The position numbers and the translations under genes are program-made. Of a DNA stretch of 35,272 nucleotides, positions 18,990-28,820 are shown one piece after another. Position 1 is the stretch's first letter. Every line of letters begins with the position of its first letter. This DNA comes from Holosporaceae bacterium (lineage in GTDB: Bacteria > Pseudomonadota > Alphaproteobacteria > UBA3830): contig JAITRM010000016.1 in assembly GCA_031288395.1 (NCBI GenBank), forward strand, positions 1-35,272. Reading direction: 5' to 3'. Under the pieces are notes generated by a model. The model did no database searches. It was not told the DNA's origin and was given only the letters and a program-made list of their open reading frames with translations.

Positions 18990-19667
18990 ATGGGACAAAA
19001 AATAAATCCCAACTCGCTGCGTCTTGGTATAATTCGCAACTGGAATTCCAGCTGGTATTCCAAAAACAATTATGCAACCTTGGTCCGTCAGGATTTTGAG
19101 TTGAGGAAATTTTTAAATAAGAGGTTAGATCAGGCCGGCGTTTCAAAAATAGTGCTTGAAAGGTTGGCCAATAGAGTGGTGGTGACGATACATACCGCGA
19201 AGCCCGGCGTTGTAATCGGCAAGAAAGGAAATGAGATTGAGAAGCTCCGTTCGGATTTGATGGCGTTGGCAGGAATGGAGGTTTCCCTCAACATTGCCGA
19301 AGTGCGGAAACCGGAGCTCGATGCGAAGTTGGTTGCTGATTCCATTGCTTCTCAAATAGAAAAGAGGGTTGGATTCCGCAGAGCGATAAAGAGAGCGATG
19401 CAGTCCACGCTCAGATCTGGAGGGTTAGGCATAAGGGTAAATTGTTCTGGTCGTCTAGGCGGAGCGGAAATTGCCAGAATGGAGTGGTATCGCGAAGGAC
19501 GCGTTCCTTTGCACACTTTGAGGTCGGATATAGATTATGGGTTGGCGATGGCGCACACCACCTACGGTTCCATCGGGATCAAGGTGTGGATATGCAAAGG
19601 CGAAATCTTCAACACGCGGCACGTATTCTTGCCGAAGCGGGCCGGCGATAGATCGGAGAGGGAATAG
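18990..19667 (+). CDS. rpsC: 30S ribosomal protein S3
   Basis: 225 residues from the ATG at 18990 ([13 protein letters not shown]), with AGGA seven bases before it; the upstream in-frame ATG at 18972 lies inside rplV. S3 lines the mRNA entry tunnel. The KH domain GXXG loop is seen as [14 protein letters not shown], and the C-terminal domain includes the [25 protein letters not shown] stretch. Confidence 0.97.
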   Translation: MGQKINPNSLRLGIIRNWNSSWYSKNNYATLVRQDFELRKFLNKRLDQAGVSKIVLERLANRVVVTIHTAKPGVVIGKKGNEIEKLRSDLMALAGMEVSLNIAEVRKPELDAKLVADSIASQIEKRVGFRRAIKRAMQSTLRSGGLGIRVNCSGRLGGAEIARMEWYREGRVPLHTLRSDIDYGLAMAHTTYGSIGIKVWICKGEIFNTRHVFLPKRAGDRSERE

Positions 19668-19669
19668 AC

Positions 19670-20080
19670 GTGTTATCTCCAGCAAAAACTAAGTTCAGAA
19701 AACAGTTTAAGGGAAAAATACATGGAATTGCGTCTCGGGGACATCGTTTGAGTTTCGGTTCCTACGGATTGAAGGCGATGGAGCCGGCTCGGATTACAGC
19801 AGCTCAGATCGAGGCTGCAAGACGTGCTATTACGAGATGCATGAAACGTGTCGGCAAGGTTTGGATTAGGGTATATCCTGATGTTCCGGTTACCAAAAAG
19901 CCGGCAGAGGTGAGAATGGGCAGCGGCAAAGGCGGAGTGGAGTACTGGGCCAGCAGAGTTTACCCCGGCGTAATTCTATTCGAGATGGATGGGGTTGAGG
20001 AAGCGGTCGCCAAAGAGGCTTTATCGCTTGCCGCGGCAAAGTTGCCAATCTTCACCAAAATAGTGGCGAGGGGCGCTTAA
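19670..20080 (+). CDS. rplP: 50S ribosomal protein L16
   Basis: 136 residues beginning at a GTG ([15 protein letters not shown]). L16 helps position the A-site tRNA. The [14 protein letters not shown] segment, containing the Arg hydroxylated in some bacteria, and [10 protein letters not shown] are intact. It starts two bases after the rpsC stop. Confidence 0.96.
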   Translation: MLSPAKTKFRKQFKGKIHGIASRGHRLSFGSYGLKAMEPARITAAQIEAARRAITRCMKRVGKVWIRVYPDVPVTKKPAEVRMGSGKGGVEYWASRVYPGVILFEMDGVEEAVAKEALSLAAAKLPIFTKIVARGA

Positions 20081-20083
20081 ATT

Positions 20084-20266
20084 ATGACAAAGAAGGTCGC
20101 TATGTCTTCGATTGACGAGTTGGAAGCAGCAAAGATGGAAGTGATGAGAATTCGCTTCCGCAGGGTTTTGGGGGAGAGTGTTCCTCCTCACAAGATAAGA
20201 AGCGCTCGCAAAAATGTTGCAAAATGTGTAAGATTGCTCCAGAGTGGTGAGGTAAAGGATGCCTAG
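20084..20266 (+). CDS. rpmC: 50S ribosomal protein L29
   Basis: 60 residues. The call rests on position between L16 and S17 and on the helical pattern [20 protein letters not shown], which matches the L29 core (...LRFQ.A.G.). The sequence is divergent and short at the ends. An internal ATG at 20102 is a possible alternative start. Its end overlaps rpsQ by eight bases. Confidence 0.87.
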   Translation: MTKKVAMSSIDELEAAKMEVMRIRFRRVLGESVPPHKIRSARKNVAKCVRLLQSGEVKDA

Positions 20267-20504
20267 GCGTATTTTAGAAGGCGTTGTCACAAGTAACTCC
20301 CGAAACAAGACCGTTGCAGTTTTGGTGACCAGGCGTGTCATGCATCCGAAGTATAAGAAATACATCAACGTTTCGAAAAAATACCATGCTCATGATGAAA
20401 AAAACGAAAAGAATATAGGGGATCATGTCGCCATTCGTGAGACGAATCCCATATCCAAGACCAAATGTTGGATGGTAGTCAGCAGTGGGAGCGAACAGCC
20501 ATGA
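20259..20504 (+). CDS. rpsQ: 30S ribosomal protein S17
   Basis: 81 residues. S17 is an early 16S rRNA-binding OB-fold protein. [21 protein letters not shown], then the [21 protein letters not shown] and [18 protein letters not shown] stretches match the family. It overlaps rpmC (8 bases) and rplN (4 bases, ATGA). Confidence 0.96.
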   Translation: MPRRILEGVVTSNSRNKTVAVLVTRRVMHPKYKKYINVSKKYHAHDEKNEKNIGDHVAIRETNPISKTKCWMVVSSGSEQP

Positions 20505-20869
20505 TACAGATGCAATCTCGCCTAAAAGTGGCCGATAATTCCGGCGCAAAGGAAATAATGTGCATCAAGGTATTGGGCGGAGCAGGTCGCAGATACGCTG
20601 GAGTGGGCGATATCATCGTAGCCTCGGTAAAGGAAGCGATTCCGCGCAGTAAAGTGAAGTCTGGCGAAGTGGTGCGTGCCGTCGTTGTGAGAACTGCCGC
20701 CGCCATTTACCGCAAGGACGGCAGCACCGTGAGGTTTGACAGGAATGCGGCGGTTTTAATAAATAAACAGGGGGAACCGATAGGGACTCGTGTCTTTGGT
20801 CCAGTTACCAGAGAGTTGCGCGCTAAAAACATGATGAAGATAATTTCCCTAGCTCCGGAGGTTCTGTGA
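20501..20869 (+). CDS. rplN: 50S ribosomal protein L14
   Basis: 122 residues from the ATG at 20501 ([19 protein letters not shown]), which overlaps the rpsQ stop; the frame is open upstream but outside L14. L14 forms part of the subunit interface and binds the RsfS silencing factor. Conserved [14 protein letters not shown] and the C-terminal ITRELR-like segment ([21 protein letters not shown]) are present. Confidence 0.97.
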   Translation: MIQMQSRLKVADNSGAKEIMCIKVLGGAGRRYAGVGDIIVASVKEAIPRSKVKSGEVVRAVVVRTAAAIYRKDGSTVRFDRNAAVLINKQGEPIGTRVFGPVTRELRAKNMMKIISLAPEVL

Positions 20870-21183
20870 TGAACAGATGGCGCGTTAAGAAGGGGGATGT
20901 TGTTCAGGTAATTGCTGGCGAAGATAGGGGCGCCAGAGGGGAGATACTCGCAGTTTTAAGAGAAAAGAGAAGGGTAGTTGTGAAGGGCGTGAATTTGTGC
21001 GTAAAGCACCAAAAGCCTTCCGTCAGTAGTCCTGGCGGGATTGTAAAAGTGGAGAGATCCATCCATGCCTCCAATGTCATGTTGTTGGATTCTTCCGATG
21101 ATAGGCCGACTCGCGTCGGGATTAAAATTGAAGACGGGAAAAAAGTACGAGTCTCAAGGCGTACTGGTTCTGCAGTAGGATAG
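20869..21183 (+). CDS. rplX: 50S ribosomal protein L24
   Basis: 104 residues from the ATG at 20869; a GTG three bases earlier is possible, but GGAGG at 20857-20861 is better spaced for the ATG. L24 starts 50S assembly. The KOW motif is WRVKKGDVVQVIAGEDRGARGEILAV, followed by VKGVNLCVKHQKP. It overlaps rplN by one base. Confidence 0.95.
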   Translation: MNRWRVKKGDVVQVIAGEDRGARGEILAVLREKRRVVVKGVNLCVKHQKPSVSSPGGIVKVERSIHASNVMLLDSSDDRPTRVGIKIEDGKKVRVSRRTGSAVG

Positions 21184-21196
21184 GCGTAGGGAAATT

Positions 21197-21736
21197 ATGG
21201 CACGGTTGAGAGAATATTATTTTGAGAAGATCGTTCCGCAATTGATAACGGAGTTCAAATTCCGTAACACTTTGGAAGTCCCTCGGCTGGAGAAGGTTGT
21301 CCTCAACATGGGAGTTGGTAAAGCCATAGCCGACAGCAAATACATTAAACAGGCTCTGGACGAATTGACTATGGTCGCGGGGCAAAGGGCCGTGACCACC
21401 ATCGCTCGCAAATCGGTGGCAACCTTTAAACTGCGAGCAGGTCAGAAAATAGGGGCGATGGTTACGCTGCGCGGCGACCGCATGTATGAGTTTCTTGATC
21501 GTTTGGTGAATGTTGCCCTTCCTAGGGTCAGGGATTTTAGGGGATTGTCTAAAAAATCCTTCGATGGAAACGGAAACTATTCCTTCGGCATAAAGGAGCA
21601 GATAGTCTTTCCTGAAGTTGCTGTGAGTAATGTGGAGAATATTCACGGTTTGGACGTTGTGGTGGTGACGACTACCAACAACGATGTTTATGCAGCTGCG
21701 CTGCTTAAGGCGTTTAATTTTCCGTTTGTTGCTTGA
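21197..21736 (+). CDS. rplE: 50S ribosomal protein L5
   Basis: 179 residues, usual length. L5 binds 5S rRNA and contacts P-site tRNA. EVPRLEKVVLNMGVG, GQRAVTTIARKSVATFKLRAG and the IVFPEV segment are typical. Starts 13 bases after rplX. Confidence 0.97.
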   Translation: MARLREYYFEKIVPQLITEFKFRNTLEVPRLEKVVLNMGVGKAIADSKYIKQALDELTMVAGQRAVTTIARKSVATFKLRAGQKIGAMVTLRGDRMYEFLDRLVNVALPRVRDFRGLSKKSFDGNGNYSFGIKEQIVFPEVAVSNVENIHGLDVVVVTTTNNDVYAAALLKAFNFPFVA

Positions 21737-21750
21737 GGAGATAGAAAGAA

Positions 21751-22056
21751 ATGGCTCGCTGTAGTAGCATTGAATCAGCCAAAAGGATTCGCCGAAAGGT
21801 TGCGGCGAAAAAGGTTCGGCGCGCGCAGCTAAAAGCGATAATTATGGATAAAAATGCTGCGCCGGAGGAGCGTTTTGCGGCACAGTTGAAGTTGGCGGCC
21901 ATGCCGAGAACATCGTCCGCCACTAGAATTAGAAATCGCTGCATGATTACCGGCAGGGCGAGGGGCGTACACAGAAAATTCAATATTTCTCGCATTATGC
22001 TGAGGGAAATGGCTGCGGAGGGATTGATTCCTGGCGTTTACAAGGCGAGCTGGTAA
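21751..22056 (+). CDS. rpsN: 30S ribosomal protein S14 (long, zinc-free form)
   Basis: 101 residues, the long form without a CxxC zinc ribbon. The C-terminal signature [30 protein letters not shown] is clear. AGGAG precedes the ATG. The N-terminal half is rich in Lys, Arg and Ala, typical of the alphaproteobacterial S14. Confidence 0.96.
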   Translation: MARCSSIESAKRIRRKVAAKKVRRAQLKAIIMDKNAAPEERFAAQLKLAAMPRTSSATRIRNRCMITGRARGVHRKFNISRIMLREMAAEGLIPGVYKASW

Positions 22057-22071
22057 CGGAGAATATAAAAT

Positions 22072-22464
22072 ATGATGACTGATCCAATTGCAGATATGTT
22101 GGCCAGGATTAAAAACGCCAGTCGCAGGTACTTCGAGAATGTTGATATTCCGTCTTCCAAGATTAAGGCTGGAATTCTACAAGTCCTGGAAAAAGAGGGA
22201 TATATCAATGGTTTTGAAGAGGTAAAATTGGGAGGTCGGGGCGTATTGCGGGTGAGTTTAAGATATTATGAAGGCGAATCGGTGATCAAGGAGCTTGATA
22301 GGGTGTCAAAGCCGAGCCGTCGCGTGTATTTTAAGCTGAAAAAAATAGGTTCCGTGCACAATGGTTTTGGCATTTATGTGTTATCGACGTCCAGGGGTAT
22401 TATGTCGGATTCTGAAGCCAGGGAAACCAATGTCAGCGGCGAAATTTTATGTAAGGTATTCTAG
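22072..22464 (+). CDS. rpsH: 30S ribosomal protein S8
   Basis: 130 residues. S8 binds helix 21 of 16S rRNA and organises the platform. It opens DPIADMLARIKNA and closes with STSRGIMSDSEARETNVSGEILC. Tandem ATGs occur at 22072 and 22075; GGAG at 22058-22061 slightly favours the first. The stop is three bases before rplF. Confidence 0.96.
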   Translation: MMTDPIADMLARIKNASRRYFENVDIPSSKIKAGILQVLEKEGYINGFEEVKLGGRGVLRVSLRYYEGESVIKELDRVSKPSRRVYFKLKKIGSVHNGFGIYVLSTSRGIMSDSEARETNVSGEILCKVF

Positions 22465-22467
22465 ATA

Positions 22468-23001
22468 ATGTCAAGAGTTGGAAAACATCCCATTGATATA
22501 CCAGCTGGAGTTACCGTAGATTTCAAGGACGGTTTGCTGAGCGGTAGGGGTAAAAACGGTAATTTTGACTTTAAAGTGCACGAAGCCGTAAAAACGGAGA
22601 TAGTGGACGGCAAGATTGTATTTAGTCCCGGCGATGACAGCAAAATTTCCAGATCCATGTGGGGGACATGTCGCGCCATTGTTTCCAAAGCAGTGGAAGG
22701 TTTATCTACGAATTTCGTGAAAAAGGTAAATCTTGTGGGCGTTGGCTATAAGGCTTCCGTTCAGGGAGAAAATTTAGTGATGCAGTTGGGCTATAGCCAC
22801 GATATAATCTTCGAGATTCCAGGCGATCTGAAAATTGTTTGCGAATCTCCAACTACAATTTCCGTTTCTGGCATGAGCAAGCAGCGAGTTGGCGAGGTTA
22901 TAAAAAGGCTTCAGAGATATAGGGCTCCTGAGCCGTATAAAGGCAAGGGTGTGATTATTGAAGGTCAGTATGTGTATCGCAAAGAGGGAAAGAAGAAGTA
23001 A
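22468..23001 (+). CDS. rplF: 50S ribosomal protein L6
   Basis: 177 residues. L6 supports the factor-binding region near the sarcin-ricin loop. Opening [15 protein letters not shown] and C-terminal [23 protein letters not shown] (second repeat domain) identify it. Two bases separate it from rplR. Confidence 0.97.
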   Translation: MSRVGKHPIDIPAGVTVDFKDGLLSGRGKNGNFDFKVHEAVKTEIVDGKIVFSPGDDSKISRSMWGTCRAIVSKAVEGLSTNFVKKVNLVGVGYKASVQGENLVMQLGYSHDIIFEIPGDLKIVCESPTTISVSGMSKQRVGEVIKRLQRYRAPEPYKGKGVIIEGQYVYRKEGKKK

Positions 23002-23003
23002 CC

Positions 23004-23363
23004 ATGGCTAGGTTTGGCGATAGTTTCATGCGCAGGGCGAGAAGGGTTCGCTATAGGGCGAAGGCGAAGTCTTTTGGAAAGCCTAGATTGTCGATTTTTA
23101 GGTCTGAGCGTCACATTTATGCCCAGATAATCGACGACAATTTCGGAAAAACACTGTGTTCCGCATCTACAGTGGGTAAAGGCTTTGACAAAAGCGATAA
23201 GACTTCCAATCGAGACGCCGCCGCCAAAGTTGGAGCAATGATTGCAGAAAGGGCTGTAAAAGCCGGAATTAAAGAAGTGGTTTTTGATCGGGGAGGCTGC
23301 AATTATCACGGGAGAGTGAAGGCTTTGGCCGATGGTGCTCGTGGCGGTGGCTTACTGTTTTAG
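23004..23363 (+). CDS. rplR: 50S ribosomal protein L18
   Basis: 119 residues. L18 delivers 5S rRNA with L5. The basic N-terminal tail ([11 protein letters not shown]) and [20 protein letters not shown] are conserved. The start [11 protein letters not shown] is shorter and less usual than the family norm, but no better start is seen. Confidence 0.95.
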   Translation: MARFGDSFMRRARRVRYRAKAKSFGKPRLSIFRSERHIYAQIIDDNFGKTLCSASTVGKGFDKSDKTSNRDAAAKVGAMIAERAVKAGIKEVVFDRGGCNYHGRVKALADGARGGGLLF

Positions 23364-23374
23364 AGGAAGATTTT

Positions 23375-23887
23375 ATGAGTCGTGAGGAAACAGCTTATAT
23401 AGAGAAACTTGTGGCAATAAATAGGGTTGCCAAGGTGGTGAAAGGCGGCAAGAGGTTTTCGTTTTCAGCTTTGGTGATAGTGGGCGACGGAAAGGGCAGG
23501 GTAGGCTACGCCAATGGAAAGGCTCGAGAAGTTGCGGATGCGGTAAAAAAGGCTTCCGAAAGGGCCAAAAGGTTTATGATTCGAATTCCGATGCGAGAGG
23601 GGCGTACATTGCATCACGATTCTCATGGAAGGTTTGGGGCCGGGAATGTCGTGTTACGTTCTGCTACGTCCGGTACGGGCATTATTGCCGGCGGCGCCAT
23701 GAGGTCTGTTTTTGAGGCGTTGGGGATGCACGACGTGGTCAGCAAGTGCGTAGGCACCACAAATCCGCATAATATGGTGAGGGCCACATTTGATGCGTTG
23801 AATTCTGTGGCCTCTCCCAAATATATCGCCAGCAAGCGTGGGAAAAAAATTAATGAAATTACTTCCCGCCGTAGTTCGATAAAGTGA
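23375..23887 (+). CDS. rpsE: 30S ribosomal protein S5
   Basis: 170 residues. S5 helps keep decoding accurate and guides mRNA entry. [33 protein letters not shown] spans the double-stranded RNA-binding domain, and the C-terminal half contains the [22 protein letters not shown] region. The spectinomycin-binding loop lies in the VVKGGKRF region and shows no obvious deletion. Confidence 0.97.
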   Translation: MSREETAYIEKLVAINRVAKVVKGGKRFSFSALVIVGDGKGRVGYANGKAREVADAVKKASERAKRFMIRIPMREGRTLHHDSHGRFGAGNVVLRSATSGTGIIAGGAMRSVFEALGMHDVVSKCVGTTNPHNMVRATFDALNSVASPKYIASKRGKKINEITSRRSSIK

Positions 23888-23899
23888 AAAGGTTTGCGG

Positions 23900-24103
23900 A
23901 TGGTTAAATCTAAATCTAAAACTTGCAATTTGTGCGTTGTCCAGACCGGAAGCGGAGCTAGGTGCGAAAAGTCGCAGGTTCAGAGTCTGAGAGCGTTGGG
24001 GTTGGGAAGAATCGGCAAAAAAGTTTTGCTGCAGGATAACGGCTGCGTACGAGGACTAATCAAGAAGGTTTCCCATCTGATAAGGGTTGAGGAGGGCAAA
24101 TGA
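23900..24103 (+). CDS. rpmD: 50S ribosomal protein L30
   Basis: 67 residues from the ATG at 23900; a TTG six bases upstream is in frame, but AAAGG at 23888-23892 is best spaced for the ATG. The core SLRALGLGRIGKKVLLQDNGCVRGLIKKVSHLI matches the L30 fold. Divergent and unusually Cys-rich (four Cys) for L30; the position between S5 and L15 supports the call. It overlaps rplO by four bases. Confidence 0.9.
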   Translation: MVKSKSKTCNLCVVQTGSGARCEKSQVQSLRALGLGRIGKKVLLQDNGCVRGLIKKVSHLIRVEEGK

Positions 24104-24564
24104 ACAGCTTCGGTTTGAGTAGTCTCAAGGCTCGCCGCGGGATAGATAAAAAGGCGCTGGGAAGAGGAATTGGCTCCGGTTGCGGAAAAACCAGTTCCTA
24201 TGGCCACAAAGGCGGCAAAGCTCGCTCCGGACGCGGCGCTGTAAGTTGGTTCGAAGGCGGACAGATGCCGATTTTCCGCAGATTGCCCAAGAGGGGGTTC
24301 GTATCCAGGAAGGATAAATCCTCCATTGCCGTTGTCAATCTTGCTGATTTGCAGAAATTGTGCGAGGCAGAGGTTATTTCTTCGGAAAAAGAGATAAATG
24401 TGGAGTTTTTAAAAGAAATTGGCTTGATCAGGAAAACGGCGGAAACTGTTCGTCTGCTGGCCAAGGGAGAGTTGAAAGTTGCGCTAAATATTACCGTCGG
24501 GTACGCTTCAGGCGCCGCGCTGAGCGCAGTTGAAGCTATCGGCGGAAAAGTTCAAATAATCTAG
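24100..24564 (+). CDS. rplO: 50S ribosomal protein L15
   Basis: 154 residues. L15 is a late 50S assembly protein. The glycine-rich start GRGIGSGCGKTSSYGHKGGKARSG and FEGGQMPIFRRLPKRGF are family signatures. Starts at an ATGA overlap with rpmD. Confidence 0.97.
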   Translation: MNSFGLSSLKARRGIDKKALGRGIGSGCGKTSSYGHKGGKARSGRGAVSWFEGGQMPIFRRLPKRGFVSRKDKSSIAVVNLADLQKLCEAEVISSEKEINVEFLKEIGLIRKTAETVRLLAKGELKVALNITVGYASGAALSAVEAIGGKVQII

Positions 24565-24572
24565 GTTGTTGC

Positions 24573-25901
24573 ATGGCTAATGGAAATTTTGCTCAAGGTT
24601 TAAGTCTAGAAACGTTCTCAAAGGCTTCGGATTTGAAGAAGAGGCTTCTTTTTACGTTGATGGCTCTTTTTGTTTATAGAATTGGCACTTACATTCCGCT
24701 TCCGGGGCTTGACCCGATCATCATCGAGGATCTTGCGCGGCGGCACATGGCCGGCGGCGGCATCTTGGGCATGTTTAATATGTTTTCCGGCGGAGCCCTG
24801 AGCCGTATGACGGTTTTTGCTCTAAATCTAATGCCCTATATTTCCTCCAGCATTATCATCCAATTGTTCACTATGGTTTCTCCAACGCTGGAAGCCCTAA
24901 AAAAAGAGGGAGAGTCCGGCCGAAAGAAAATTCACCAATACACCAGATATCTGACGATCTTCGTTGCCAGCCTCCAGGCCTATGGCATTAGCTTGTTTTT
25001 AATGAACATACAGGGGAGTCCGGTTGTTATCGGCGGCATATTTCCGGTGATAGCGGTTCCGTCTTTGGTTTGCGGCACTCTGTTTCTCGTTTGGCTCGGC
25101 GAACAGGTTACTTCCCGAGGAGTTGGAAATGGATCCTCTCTGCTGATTTTTGCAGGTATAGTAGCCAATATGCCGGCCAGTATCGCGAGTATCTTCGAGT
25201 TGGGAAGGGCTGGCGCGCTCTCGATGTTTGCCGTCATAACGATATTTGCCGTGGCGATTGCAGTAATTGTATTTGTCGTGTTTATGGAAAGGGCTCAGAG
25301 GCGCGTCACCATTAATTATCCTCAAAGACACGCCGCGCTTGCACAGGGAAAAAATATGGACGCCAGTCACCTGCCCCTAAAAATCAATTCCGCTGGCGTG
25401 ATTCCTCCGATTTTTGCCTATTCGTTGCTGTCCCTGCCGCTGATGTTAGCAAATTTTGTGAAGGATTCGGACAACGAGCTCTTGGGGTCGTTTGTAATGT
25501 TCTTTAGTCGTGGCGGCGTTTTGTTTTCCGTCATTTTGGTGACGATAATAATGTTTTTCTCATTTTTCTATACGGCAGTGGTCTTTAATCCAACGGAAAC
25601 GGCCGATAATCTAAAAAAAGCAGGTGGATTTATTCCCGGCGTGCGTCCTGGGCAAGCGACGGCTGATTATCTGGATTATATCCTGACCAGATTGACAACG
25701 GTCGGAGCTTTGTACATGGCGTTCGTGTGCATTCTGCCGGATATCATGAATGCAAAATTCGGAGTTCATTTCATATTTGGTGGGACGGGAATTTTGATTA
25801 TAGTTGGCGTCACCATTGATACCATATCCCAGGTTTATACGCATTTGCTCTCGCACCAGTATAGGGGCGTGCTGAAGAAAATGGAAAAAAAGAAAAGATG
25901 A
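24573..25901 (+). CDS. secY: Protein translocase subunit SecY
   Basis: 442 residues with about ten hydrophobic segments, the standard SecY. It forms the SecYEG export channel in the inner membrane. The first transmembrane region contains RIGTYIPLPGLD, the plug and helix region GGILGMFNMFSGGALSRM, and the cytosolic loop VNYPQRHAAL-like stretch (TINYPQRHAALAQGKN). The C-terminal GGTGILIIVGVTIDTISQV is intact. Its stop overlaps the adk ATG (ATGA). Confidence 0.97.
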   Translation: MANGNFAQGLSLETFSKASDLKKRLLFTLMALFVYRIGTYIPLPGLDPIIIEDLARRHMAGGGILGMFNMFSGGALSRMTVFALNLMPYISSSIIIQLFTMVSPTLEALKKEGESGRKKIHQYTRYLTIFVASLQAYGISLFLMNIQGSPVVIGGIFPVIAVPSLVCGTLFLVWLGEQVTSRGVGNGSSLLIFAGIVANMPASIASIFELGRAGALSMFAVITIFAVAIAVIVFVVFMERAQRRVTINYPQRHAALAQGKNMDASHLPLKINSAGVIPPIFAYSLLSLPLMLANFVKDSDNELLGSFVMFFSRGGVLFSVILVTIIMFFSFFYTAVVFNPTETADNLKKAGGFIPGVRPGQATADYLDYILTRLTTVGALYMAFVCILPDIMNAKFGVHFIFGGTGILIIVGVTIDTISQVYTHLLSHQYRGVLKKMEKKKR

Positions 25902-26563
25902 CTGGAAAATTAGCGCAAATAATAGTCCTTTTGGGAGCTCCCGGAGCAGGGAAGGGGACAGTGGCGCAGTATTTAAAGAGTAAATATGACGTTTGTCACT
26001 TTTCCACTGGAAATTTGTTAAGAAATGAGATACAAGAGGGAACCAATTTGGGGATGAAGGTTAAGGGGATTGTAGCGTCCGGCGGACTGGTTGGTGATGA
26101 CGTAATCAATGAAATCGTGGAGAAGAATCTCGGAGAAACTGTTGGCGGGTGTAGTATTGTTGTTTTAGACGGGTATCCGCGCACGAGGCGTCAGGCTGAA
26201 GTCCTTGATGGAATGACGTCCGGAAAATTGAAGGCTTTAATACGCGTTGTAGAGCTAAGTATTGATAGGGAAGCGCTTATTTCTAGGTTATCTCAGCGGT
26301 TGGTCTGCTCCGAATGCGGAAATACCTATGGTCCCAAGGACGGAAAGAGCACATGTTCCTGTGGAGGGGGCTTGATAAAAAGAAAAGATGATGAAGAGTC
26401 TACGATTCGGGAAAGGTTTAGGAAATACGAGGAGGAGACTCTTCCGGTTTCCAGCTATTACGGCGATAGATTGGTCAAGGTTTCCGGCAGCGGAACGCCT
26501 GACGAGGTGGCGCAAAGCGTGGATGGCGTTTTGTGCAGCTTTGGCATTGAAAAAAGGAGATAA
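25898..26563 (+). CDS. adk: Adenylate kinase
   Basis: 221 residues. Adk equilibrates AMP, ADP and ATP. The P-loop GAPGAGKGT is at 13-21, the AMP-binding LDGYPRTRRQ at 90-99, and the LID with KRKDDEE. The LID has Cys137, Cys140, Cys153 and Cys155, a likely zinc site of the type seen in many non-enteric Adks, with the second pair spaced CxC rather than CxxC. The secY-adk-rpsM order is the usual alphaproteobacterial one; no map, infA or rpmJ lies between. Confidence 0.96.
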   Translation: MTGKLAQIIVLLGAPGAGKGTVAQYLKSKYDVCHFSTGNLLRNEIQEGTNLGMKVKGIVASGGLVGDDVINEIVEKNLGETVGGCSIVVLDGYPRTRRQAEVLDGMTSGKLKALIRVVELSIDREALISRLSQRLVCSECGNTYGPKDGKSTCSCGGGLIKRKDDEESTIRERFRKYEEETLPVSSYYGDRLVKVSGSGTPDEVAQSVDGVLCSFGIEKRR

Positions 26564-26566
26564 TTC

Positions 26567-26944
26567 GTGGCTCGTATAGCTGGCGTAAATTTACCCGATA
26601 AAAAAAGAGTTGAGTTTGCCCTGAGGTACATCTATGGAGTGGGGCCAGCTCGTTCGAATCGCATATGCAAGGAAGTAGGCATATCTGATTCCAAGAGAGT
26701 TTTTGAACTTACGGAAGAGGAAGCGCTGCAAATTCGCGAGGTGATTGACAGAGATTATCAGGTGGAGGGAGACCTTCGACGTGTCGTCTCCATGAACATC
26801 AAGAGACTTATGGATTTGGGATGTTATCGCGGCCTGAGACACAGAAAGGGTCTTCCGGTTCACGGGCAGAGAACGCATACTAACGCTCGCACGCGCAAAG
26901 GAAAAGCCAGGGCGATTCCAGGCAAGAAAAAAGTAACGAAGTAG
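26567..26944 (+). CDS. rpsM: 30S ribosomal protein S13
   Basis: 125 residues from a GTG start, preceded by AAGGAG ([10 protein letters not shown]). S13 bridges the 30S head to the 50S subunit. The [16 protein letters not shown] helix-turn-helix and the [25 protein letters not shown] segment are fully conserved. Confidence 0.97.
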   Translation: MARIAGVNLPDKKRVEFALRYIYGVGPARSNRICKEVGISDSKRVFELTEEEALQIREVIDRDYQVEGDLRRVVSMNIKRLMDLGCYRGLRHRKGLPVHGQRTHTNARTRKGKARAIPGKKKVTK

Positions 26945-26954
26945 GGAAGGTATC

Positions 26955-27347
26955 ATGGCCTATAAGGGATCTCAGAAGCTGAGAAAAAAAGATCGTAAGA
27001 ATGTGACGCTTGGCATTGTCCACATTAATGCGACGTTCAACAATACCATGGTTACGGTTACAGATTTGCATGGGAATACGATTGTGTGGAGCTCTGCCGG
27101 AAGTTTGGGATTTAAAGGGTCCCGCAAGTCCACTCCCTACGCTGCTCAGGTGGCGGCGGAAAAGGCAGCTTCAAAAGCCATCGAGCACGGGATGAAGGAA
27201 GTTAATGTGGAAATACTTGGGCCTGGAGCTGGAAGAGAGTCGGCATTGAGGACTTTTCAGTCCCTAGGGTTGATCGTCGGCTCCATTAGAGACGTAACCC
27301 CGATTCCACACAATGGATGCAGACCGCCGAAGCGTCGTAGAGTGTAA
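26955..27347 (+). CDS. rpsK: 30S ribosomal protein S11
   Basis: 130 residues. S11 lies on the platform near the Shine-Dalgarno helix. [38 protein letters not shown] and the C-terminal [18 protein letters not shown] are diagnostic. It precedes rpoA by 19 bases. Confidence 0.98.
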   Translation: MAYKGSQKLRKKDRKNVTLGIVHINATFNNTMVTVTDLHGNTIVWSSAGSLGFKGSRKSTPYAAQVAAEKAASKAIEHGMKEVNVEILGPGAGRESALRTFQSLGLIVGSIRDVTPIPHNGCRPPKRRRV

Positions 27348-27366
27348 CAAACAGAAGAGGTTTACA

Positions 27367-28398
27367 GTGATTCAAAAACAATGGCAAGACCTGATTAAGC
27401 CTTATAAGCTTCAGATTGAAGGCGTTGACTCCGGTTCAGCCTCTTTCGCCACGCGCGTGGCTACGATGGTCGCTGAGCCTTTAGAAAGAGGTTTTGGCGT
27501 AACTCTTGGGAACTCGCTGCGCAGGATTTTGCTCTCTTCCCTGAAAGGAGCAGCGGTTACTTCCATCCGGATTGACGGAGTTCTGCATGAGTTTTCCACC
27601 ATTCCGGGAATCACCGAGGATGTCACGGACATCATCCTTAATATCAAATCCATGCCACTGAAATTAGAGAGCGATACGCCGAGGAAGATGAAAATTAGTG
27701 TCACGGGTCCCTGCGAAATAACCGCCGGAAGTTTTGAGCTGGGCGGCGGGCTTGAGGTTTTGAACCTCAGCCATCATATTTGCACCGTAAGCAAGGACGT
27801 GACCTTCAGCATGGAGATGAGCGTATCGGTGGGACGCGGATATGTGCCCGCCACTCAAAATAGAACGGAAAATGCTCCAATAGGAACGCTGTTCATCGAT
27901 TCTATATTTAACCCGGTCAAAAAAGTTGCCTATAAGGTGGAAAATACGCGCGTTGGTCAGGCTACAGACTATGATAAGCTGATTTTAGAAGTGGAAACCG
28001 ACGGTTCCATCTCCCCCGAGGATGCCGTGGCCATGTCGGCAAAGATTTTGCAGGATCAGCTTCAGAAATTTATCAATTTTGAAGAAGATATCGAGGAAAT
28101 TCATGCTGAAAAGGAACGAGTTCTGCCATTCAACCCTAGTCTGTTGAAGAAAATTGATGATTTGGAGCTTTCAGTTCGCTCCATGAATTGTTTGAAGGGC
28201 GATAATATCGTTTATATAGGGGATCTCGTGCAAAAGACTGAGGGAGAGATGCTGCGTACTCCTAATTTTGGAAGAAAGTCGTTGAATGAGATAAAGGAAG
28301 TTCTTTCGCAGATGGACCTTTGCCTCGGCATGCAGGTTAACGGTTGGCCTTTGGATAACGTGGAAGACACCGTTAAGAAAACACACGATAAGTTTTAG
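27367..28398 (+). CDS. rpoA: DNA-directed RNA polymerase subunit alpha
   Basis: 343 residues from a GTG at 27367 ([11 protein letters not shown] after the initiator), the usual alphaproteobacterial N-terminus; GAAGAGG lies upstream, and the ATG at 27313 is inside rpsK. The N-terminal dimerisation domain has [22 protein letters not shown]. The C-terminal DNA-binding domain ends [21 protein letters not shown] and [12 protein letters not shown]. The alpha subunit scaffolds RNA polymerase and contacts UP elements and activators. Complete. Confidence 0.97.
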   Translation: MIQKQWQDLIKPYKLQIEGVDSGSASFATRVATMVAEPLERGFGVTLGNSLRRILLSSLKGAAVTSIRIDGVLHEFSTIPGITEDVTDIILNIKSMPLKLESDTPRKMKISVTGPCEITAGSFELGGGLEVLNLSHHICTVSKDVTFSMEMSVSVGRGYVPATQNRTENAPIGTLFIDSIFNPVKKVAYKVENTRVGQATDYDKLILEVETDGSISPEDAVAMSAKILQDQLQKFINFEEDIEEIHAEKERVLPFNPSLLKKIDDLELSVRSMNCLKGDNIVYIGDLVQKTEGEMLRTPNFGRKSLNEIKEVLSQMDLCLGMQVNGWPLDNVEDTVKKTHDKF

Positions 28399-28409
28399 GG
28401 AAGTTTACA

Positions 28410-28820
28410 ATGCGTCACAGAATTAGCGGTAGAAAGTTTAATCGGAGAACGTCCCAGCGGATGGCGCTATTTAACGGCCTTGCTAAGGCGTTGTTGAGAT
28501 ATGAGCAAATAGTCACAACTCTTCCCAAGGCGAAAGATTTGAGACCTTATGTGGAGAAGATGATAACCCTTGGGAAAAAACCGTCCGTTGCCCACCGGAG
28601 GGATCTGTTTGCTAAATTAAGGGATAATAGCCTGGTGTCCAAAGTGTTTGGCCCATTGGCGGAGCGTTACATGAGCAGAAACGGCGGCTATACGCGAATC
28701 GTAAAATGCGGATTTCGTTCCGGAGACGCCGCCCCGATCGCGGTCATCGAGCTGCTGGATCGCGACGAGTCGGCCAAGCAAGGCGCCGGCGCAGCGGCGG
28801 CGGCATCTAAAGCCGAGTAG
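28410..28820 (+). CDS. rplQ: 50S ribosomal protein L17
   Basis: 136 residues. L17 lies near the tunnel exit. [29 protein letters not shown] is the family start; the last ~18 residues form an Ala-rich tail ([12 protein letters not shown]). Last gene of the superoperon. Its final 14 bases overlap the convergent smpB gene, so no intergenic terminator is available. Confidence 0.96.
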   Translation: MRHRISGRKFNRRTSQRMALFNGLAKALLRYEQIVTTLPKAKDLRPYVEKMITLGKKPSVAHRRDLFAKLRDNSLVSKVFGPLAERYMSRNGGYTRIVKCGFRSGDAAPIAVIELLDRDESAKQGAGAAAAASKAE

